Source of the DNA: Oscillospiraceae bacterium
Lineage (GTDB): Bacteria > Bacillota > Clostridia > Oscillospirales > CAG-272
Assembly (NCBI GenBank): GCA_015065385.1
Contig: SVQK01000056.1
Location: 479,525-543,524 of the forward strand
Reading direction: 5' to 3'
DNA length: 64,000 bases
Positions 59,679-64,000 of this stretch are shown here, piece by piece (positions within the stretch are counted from its first letter, which is position 1; every line of letters begins with the position of its first letter). The position numbers and the translations under genes were made by a program. The notes beneath the pieces were generated by a model that saw nothing but the letters and a program-made list of their open reading frames with translations, ran no database searches and was not told the DNA's origin.

Positions 59679-60413
59679 ATGGAGACGTATCCGGTCATTG
59701 ATTTCCATTCGCACATTCTCCCTCGCATGGACGACGGGAGCGATTCGACGGAAACCTCTCTCGAAATGCTCCGCCTTTCCCGGGCGCGCGGCGTCGATGT
59801 GATGGTATCCACGTCCCACTACTACCGCAGAAAAGAGAGCATCGCCTCTTTTCTGGAGCGGAGGGAGGACCGGCTGTCCGGACTGCTTTCCCGCGCCGAT
59901 GAAACCTGCTGCGGCATCGTTCCCGGAGCCGAGGTTGCCTTCTACTTCGGAATGGACGAGGATGCGGAGCTGGATCGCCTGTGCGTAGGGGATACGAAAG
60001 CAATCCTCGTGGAAATGCCGTTTCAGTCCTGGGGAACGTACGAGATCAACGTGCTCTCCTCGCTCTGTTTTGACCGGCGTATGACCGTGATTTTAGCGCA
60101 CTACGAGCGGTTCGCCGAATTTGAAAAAGGAAACAAGCTTTACGAAGAAGTTCTGAAGCTCCCCGTCGTGGTTCAGATCAACGCGGCGTCCCTCTATACG
60201 GGGTTCGGCGCGAGACGCTGGATCAAGATGTTCCGGAACGGGGAAGCGCATATTCTCGGGAGCGACTGCCACAATCTGAGATCGAGAGCTCCGGATCTGG
60301 ACCGGGGACGCGAAGCGATCCGGAAAAAGCTCGGGCAGGACGCGCTGACGGAGATCGACCGGAATGCATCCGCTATTCTGCTTGGTCAGAAACCGAAGAG
60401 GAGCAGAACATGA
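59679..60413 (+). CDS. CpsB/CapC-family PHP-domain tyrosine phosphatase
   Basis: 244 aa. ATG 59679 (GGGAGG seven nt upstream) rather than the TTG six bases earlier. PHP fold with metal-binding DFHSHILPRMDDG at the N-terminus, TSHYY, a middle Glu in GAEVAFY, HYERFAEF, and late GSDCHN. It removes phosphate from tyrosines of the partner BY-kinase (62184), controlling capsule assembly. Its 3' end overlaps the LCP gene (ATGA), so translation is coupled. Confidence 0.9.
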   Translation: METYPVIDFHSHILPRMDDGSDSTETSLEMLRLSRARGVDVMVSTSHYYRRKESIASFLERREDRLSGLLSRADETCCGIVPGAEVAFYFGMDEDAELDRLCVGDTKAILVEMPFQSWGTYEINVLSSLCFDRRMTVILAHYERFAEFEKGNKLYEEVLKLPVVVQINAASLYTGFGARRWIKMFRNGEAHILGSDCHNLRSRAPDLDRGREAIRKKLGQDALTEIDRNASAILLGQKPKRSRT

Positions 60414-61423
60414 ACAGGAAAAGAGTTCAATTGCTTTCGCTGGTTCTGGCAGGACTCATGCTGTTCGGCTCCTGCTCCCGGAAGAACCGGGAGAGCGGGG
60501 AGAACGCGCAGGGCGGGATGACCGCGGAAGAGATCATGGCTCTGAAAAGCAGTCCGGTGGAGCCGGATCTTGTGGTGGACGGCGTCGCGTACGCCAAAAA
60601 GAAAGACGTGAAAACGGTCCTCTTCATGGGGATCGATAAAACCGGCGACCTCGAAACGACGGACCACACCATCGGAGGCCAGTCCGACACGCTCCTGCTC
60701 CTCGTCGTGGACGGGGAAGAGAAGAAGCAGACAATCCTCCAGCTCGACCGTGACACCATGACCGAGGTGGAAGTCCTCGACTATTACGGCAAGCCCACCG
60801 GATTCTCCAGAGTCCAGCAGCTCTGCCTCTCCCACACCTACGGGCAGGGGGACGAAAAAAGCTGTGAAAACACGGTGCGCGCCGTATCCAGACTGCTGAT
60901 GAATACCCCGGTGGACGGGTATGTCTCCCTCCTGTTCGAGGCGATTCCGGATGTGAACGACGCGGTAGGCGGCGTCGAGGTGACGATCGCGGACGATTTA
61001 TCGTCAAGCGATCCCGCGCTTGCTCTCGGCAAAACCGTGACGCTGAAAGGGAATCAGGCGCTGACCTATGTGCGCGCCCGGATGTCGGTCGGAGACGGAA
61101 CGAACGTCAGCCGGATGAGACGGCAGAGAGAGTATCTCAGCTCGCTCGGAAAACTGATCCGCGGTAAGCTCAAGACAGATTCCTCCGTCATCAACGACCT
61201 CTACAGCGCAGCGGAACCGTTCATGATCAGCGATATGACCCTGTCGGATCTGACGTCGGTCGCCGTGGAAGGGTCGGGCTATACCGACGCCGGGATTCTG
61301 ACACCCAGCGGCGAGCATGCCGAGGTGACCTACCAGAACGGGAACACGCATGTGGAGTTCCATCCGGACGAAGACAGCATCCTTGAAACCGTGCTGACAC
61401 TGTTTTACAGGCCGATCAGCTGA
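60410..61423 (+). CDS. LytR-CpsA-Psr (LCP) family glycopolymer ligase
   Basis: 337 aa, ATG 60410 overlapping the upstream stop. It has a signal with lipobox-like ending FGSC (about residue 22), so it may be lipid-anchored. LCP motifs: VLFMGIDKTG, QSDTLLLLVVD with the metal Asp, LQLDRDTM with the key Arg, and YVRARMSVGDGTNVSRMRRQREYL. Family members attach teichoic acid or capsule polymers to peptidoglycan outside the membrane. It stands in the capsule-control cluster. Confidence 0.92.
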   Translation: MNRKRVQLLSLVLAGLMLFGSCSRKNRESGENAQGGMTAEEIMALKSSPVEPDLVVDGVAYAKKKDVKTVLFMGIDKTGDLETTDHTIGGQSDTLLLLVVDGEEKKQTILQLDRDTMTEVEVLDYYGKPTGFSRVQQLCLSHTYGQGDEKSCENTVRAVSRLLMNTPVDGYVSLLFEAIPDVNDAVGGVEVTIADDLSSSDPALALGKTVTLKGNQALTYVRARMSVGDGTNVSRMRRQREYLSSLGKLIRGKLKTDSSVINDLYSAAEPFMISDMTLSDLTSVAVEGSGYTDAGILTPSGEHAEVTYQNGNTHVEFHPDEDSILETVLTLFYRPIS

Positions 61424-61444
61424 ATCTACTATATCGGAGACACT

Positions 61445-62161
61445 ATGGATTCTAATAAGAGAGTCGGAGAGAACGAAGAGATTACAATAGATTTGTTTGA
61501 AATTCTCTATCTCTTCCGACAGAAGATCGTGTTTATCATCATCGCGCTGCTGGTTGGCGCGATTGCGGCGGGGCTGTACACCAAGCTGATGATCACCCCG
61601 AAGTATTCCGCCACCTCGAAGATCTATATCGTGTCTTCGTCCAGCAGTTCGGTCGTGAATCTCTCCGATCTGCAGATCGGTACCAATCTGGCGCCGGACT
61701 ACAAGGAACTGATGACGGCGAGACCGCTCCTCCTTACGGTGATCACCAATCTCAACCTGCCCTATACGCCCGGTCAGCTGAGAGGAATGATCTCCGTGGG
61801 CAACACCTCGGGAACCCGTATTCTGACGGTGACGGCGACGAGCTCCGATCCGGAAGAAGCCGCCGCGATCGCAAACGAGCTTGCGGCCGTCGCGGTCGTA
61901 TGGCTGCCCGAGATCATGAACTCGAACGCCCCCAGCATTTATGAAGACGCTATCATTCCTGCCAATCCTTCAAGTCCCAGCCTGAGCCGGAACGTCATGA
62001 TCGGCGCGCTGCTGGCAGCCGTTCTGTACTGCGGCATCGAAGTGATCCGGTATCTGCGCAACGACACCATTACCTCCGCGGAACAGATGGAGCGTCTCTT
62101 CGGCACGATGCCGCTCGCTACCATCCCCGAAGAAAAAGGCGTCAATGACGGCGAAGACTGA
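61445..62161 (+). CDS. Wzz/YveK-type capsular polysaccharide chain-length protein
   Basis: 238 aa, ATG 61445. Two transmembrane helices (about 28-50 and 180-200) flank an extracytoplasmic domain, with Pro-rich motif near the second helix (ANPSSPSLSRN), typical of Wzz-like activator proteins. In Gram-positives this subunit is separate from, and activates, the BY-kinase encoded 22 bp downstream. Controls polymer length or export. Confidence 0.9.
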   Translation: MDSNKRVGENEEITIDLFEILYLFRQKIVFIIIALLVGAIAAGLYTKLMITPKYSATSKIYIVSSSSSSVVNLSDLQIGTNLAPDYKELMTARPLLLTVITNLNLPYTPGQLRGMISVGNTSGTRILTVTATSSDPEEAAAIANELAAVAVVWLPEIMNSNAPSIYEDAIIPANPSSPSLSRNVMIGALLAAVLYCGIEVIRYLRNDTITSAEQMERLFGTMPLATIPEEKGVNDGED

Positions 62162-62183
62162 GAAAGGCGCGGAACACTGATCG

Positions 62184-62987
62184 ATGAAAAAACTGACACT
62201 CAATAATATGTCCGCGCTTCCTTACAGCGCTGAGGAAGCGATGAACCGCCTTCTGGTGAACTTCGGACTGTGCGGCAAGGAGTACAAAAAGGTGATTGTG
62301 ACGAGTTCCCTTCCGAACGAAGGGAAGAGCTTCGTGGCGACCCACCTGTGGCGTCTTCTGGCCGAAGCTGGAAACAAAGTGATCCTTGTGGACGCGGATA
62401 TCCGCAAGTCGGTGATCCGGAACCGGTATCAGCTTATGACCGAAGAAGCGAACCCCATCGGCCTGGCCCACCATCTGGCCGGTCAGGCGGAACTGGAGGA
62501 CGTGATTTATTCCACCAACATCCGGGGCGGCTTCATCGTCCCGACCTTCCGTACCGTGGCCAACCCTGCGATCCTTCTCCAGAGCGGACGCTTCGCCACG
62601 ATGCTGGACAGACTGTCTCAGGCGAGCGATTATGTTCTGGTGGACACGCCTCCGCTGACGAATGTTTCGGATGGCGGCCTGATCGCGTCCCACTGCGACG
62701 GCGCGCTTCTGGTGGTCCGGAGCGGTTCCACTCCCAAAGGATTAGTGGCAAACTCCATCAAACAGCTTGAACTTGCGAACTGCCGTCTGCTCGGAACGGT
62801 TCTGAACCGCGTCGAACAGAAACAGAACGCTTACTATTACCGGTATTCCCAGTACGGATACGGGTATGGGTACGGTTACGGACAGGAGAAAGGCTCCGAC
62901 AAAAAGCGCCGCAAGTCCTCCTCCCGCCCATCCAAATCCCAGAGCAGTCCGCAGAATTCAACCGGTGAAAACGGGGATCAGAAGTAA
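62184..62987 (+). CDS. Tyrosine autokinase (CpsD/CapB-type BY-kinase)
   Basis: 267 aa, ATG 62184. P-loop SSLPNEGKSF (about 41-50), Walker A' VILVDADIR, Walker B YVLVDTPP. The C-terminal Tyr cluster (about residues 218-233, alternating Gly-Tyr) holds the autophosphorylation sites, followed by a Ser/Lys-rich tail. It phosphorylates itself and works with the Wzz-like and CpsB-like partners to regulate polysaccharide assembly. Confidence 0.93.
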   Translation: MKKLTLNNMSALPYSAEEAMNRLLVNFGLCGKEYKKVIVTSSLPNEGKSFVATHLWRLLAEAGNKVILVDADIRKSVIRNRYQLMTEEANPIGLAHHLAGQAELEDVIYSTNIRGGFIVPTFRTVANPAILLQSGRFATMLDRLSQASDYVLVDTPPLTNVSDGGLIASHCDGALLVVRSGSTPKGLVANSIKQLELANCRLLGTVLNRVEQKQNAYYYRYSQYGYGYGYGYGQEKGSDKKRRKSSSRPSKSQSSPQNSTGENGDQK

Positions 62988-63130
62988 GATCCGGCCCGGA
63001 ACGCGTACCCGGGCAGAATCCGTTTCATCGCTTTCCATTTCCGCATATCATTCAGGTTGCTGTAGTGCGCAAACAGCAAGCTGTGATATGAAAATACATT
63101 TCACGGTATGTGAAGAAAGAGAGGTTTTCA

Positions 63131-63787
63131 ATGAAGAAAATCTTATCCATCGTACTTGCCATCGCAATGGTTGCTGTGATGGCAGTAAGCGCGTTCGCGG
63201 TTAACAGCCCGGGTGGCTGGTCCTACAACGGATCCGACAACAAGGTTGAGAAGCCCTCCACCCCCACCAAGGACGAAAAGCCCGCTGGTCCTGCTGTTCA
63301 GAAGACTTCTGACGGTACCGTCGTTATCACCACCGACAACGGTGATGTGGTTCTCACCGATATCGACGGCGAATGGTTCGAAGACGATGTTATCGCCATC
63401 GTTGCCAAGGGCCTGATGATCGGCTATCCGGACGGCAAGTTCCATCCGCAGGACAATGTGACCGTTGCTATGGTTTACACTGTTCTCGCCCGTATTGCCG
63501 GCACTTCCATCGCTGCCACCTCCGGTGACGAGTGGATTGCCAACGCTGTTGCGTGGGCCAAAGCAAATGGCATCGCTGACGACGCTGATCCCACTGCTCC
63601 CGCTACCCGTGCGCAGATGGTGAAGTACCTTGCTGCTGCTGCTGCCGTTGAAACCGACAGCCTCGAGTGGGTTCTTGCCAACGATATCCTTATCGGTAAC
63701 GAGAAGGGTGAACTGAATCTCGACAGCCTGATGACCCGTGCCGAGTTCGCCACCATCCTCAACCGGTATCTTGCCCTCAACAAATAA
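63131..63787 (+). CDS. S-layer-homology (SLH) domain protein
   Basis: 218 aa, ATG 63131 with GAGAGG upstream. Signal peptide 1-24, a Lys/Pro/Asp linker (about 30-65), a Thr/Val-rich strand segment and SLH motifs (about 95-215: GYPDGKFHPQDNVT, WAKANGIADD, TRAQMVKYL, LMTRAEFATIL). SLH domains bind pyruvylated wall polysaccharide and anchor a surface protein. The codons are strikingly skewed toward GTT/GCT/AAG-type choices compared with its neighbours, suggesting high expression. The 143-bp upstream gap has no clear promoter. Confidence 0.88.
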   Translation: MKKILSIVLAIAMVAVMAVSAFAVNSPGGWSYNGSDNKVEKPSTPTKDEKPAGPAVQKTSDGTVVITTDNGDVVLTDIDGEWFEDDVIAIVAKGLMIGYPDGKFHPQDNVTVAMVYTVLARIAGTSIAATSGDEWIANAVAWAKANGIADDADPTAPATRAQMVKYLAAAAAVETDSLEWVLANDILIGNEKGELNLDSLMTRAEFATILNRYLALNK

Positions 63788-63810
63788 TTGTGTCTTTGCG
63801 CAGCACAATT
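63786..63810 (+). other. Hairpin after the SLH gene
   Basis: AATTGTG / CACAATT stem directly at the stop codon, preceding the terminator; may stabilise the mRNA end. Confidence 0.4.
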
Positions 63811-63823
63811 GAGTAAATAAGCG

Positions 63824-63860
63824 AAAGATACGGTCGGCTTTATGCTGGCCGTATCTTTTT
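63824..63860 (+). terminator. Intrinsic terminator, insertion site of the group II intron
   Basis: Perfect 10-bp stem AAAGATACGG / CCGTATCTTT plus inner pairs, then T5. The group II intron begins only a few bases later. Confidence 0.9.
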
Positions 63861-63864
63861 CTGT

Positions 63865-64000
63865 GTGTGCCGGGCATGTCCCAGTTCTAACGGGTGAAAG
63901 TCCCGTCGCAGGTATTTACCGCCAAGCGTAGCGAACCGCAAGCCGAAGTCAGAAATGACCTCGGGGGAGGAAGCGGTGTAGCAAAGCCGAAGAGCCTACG
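63865..64000 (+). mobile_element. 5' end of a group II intron (class C-like), continues off the window
   Basis: The segment begins GTGTGCCGGGCATG and continues with the typical domain I sequence AACGGGTGAAAGTCCCGT and AACCGCAAGCCGAAGTCAG. GTGTGC plus GGGCATG is the conserved 5' end of bacterial group II introns, and resembles class C introns of Firmicutes. Class C introns insert just downstream of intrinsic terminators, as here. The ribozyme end and the reverse transcriptase lie outside the window. Confidence 0.85.

Overview
The window looks like chromosome from an uncultured, moderately GC-rich, low-motility Gram-positive Clostridia (Oscillospirales/Christensenellales-like gut commensal). 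The basis is the gene content: SpoVT and SpoIVB point to an endospore-forming lineage; the N-terminally extended L27 with its Prp protease is a Firmicutes trait; lipoprotein solute-binding proteins, an SLH protein, dockerin-like modules and strictly anaerobic radical-SAM chemistry fit a gut anaerobe. The taxonomic placement is inference. Nearly all vegetative promoters I could read have a 17-bp spacer (TTGACA-like / TATAAT-like).

Layout. 1-6083 (minus): most of a giant secreted Ig-like protein running off the left edge, divergent from a small HTH regulator (6399-7571). 7859-12481 and 12861-20885 (minus): two more giant secreted proteins, one with discoidin-like and C-type-lectin-like domains, the other with a transglutaminase-like domain followed by a very long BspA-type leucine-rich solenoid; both end in dockerin-like calcium modules. 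21315-24927: a frameshifted CorA gene, a GHL10-type glycosidase-like protein and a tandem beta-sandwich surface protein. 25483-34279 (minus): an orphan solute-binding lipoprotein, SpoVT on the plus strand, then a six-gene operon (metallophosphoesterase, Sfp-type phosphopantetheinyl transferase, MBOAT acyltransferase, SGNH-like acyl hydrolase/transferase, second solute-binding lipoprotein, peptide deformylase). 34431-41621 (plus): YerC-like repressor, methyltransferase, RecQ, beta-helix protein, GH42 beta-galactosidase and an acetyl-esterase-like hydrolase. 41804-53251: MATE exporter, formylglycine sulfatase, transaldolase-like enzyme, SGNH and NUDIX hydrolases, a trigger-factor-like lipoprotein, TagA-type glycosyltransferase, acyl carrier protein, sugar isomerase, anaerobic sulfatase maturase and a winged-helix regulator. 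53480-59300: small regulators, Lgt, FolD, rplU-prp-rpmA and SpoIVB. 59679-63787 (plus): capsule/exopolysaccharide control cluster (CpsB-type phosphatase, LCP protein, chain-length protein, BY-kinase) ending in an SLH protein, then an intrinsic terminator directly followed by the 5' end of a group II intron.

How it fits together. The region is dominated by cell-surface functions: huge adhesin-like proteins, glycan removal (GH42, GHL10, beta-helix, esterase, sulfatase plus its dedicated maturase), surface polysaccharide assembly, and an apparent extracytoplasmic acylation module. The most unusual items are the architecture of the LRR giant with recurrent non-LRR inserts, the phosphopantetheinyl transferase/MBOAT/SGNH operon with a separate carrier protein in the window, a two-copy ~100-bp intergenic repeat, and a group II intron inserted behind a terminator. 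No CRISPR array, rRNA or complete tRNA was seen.
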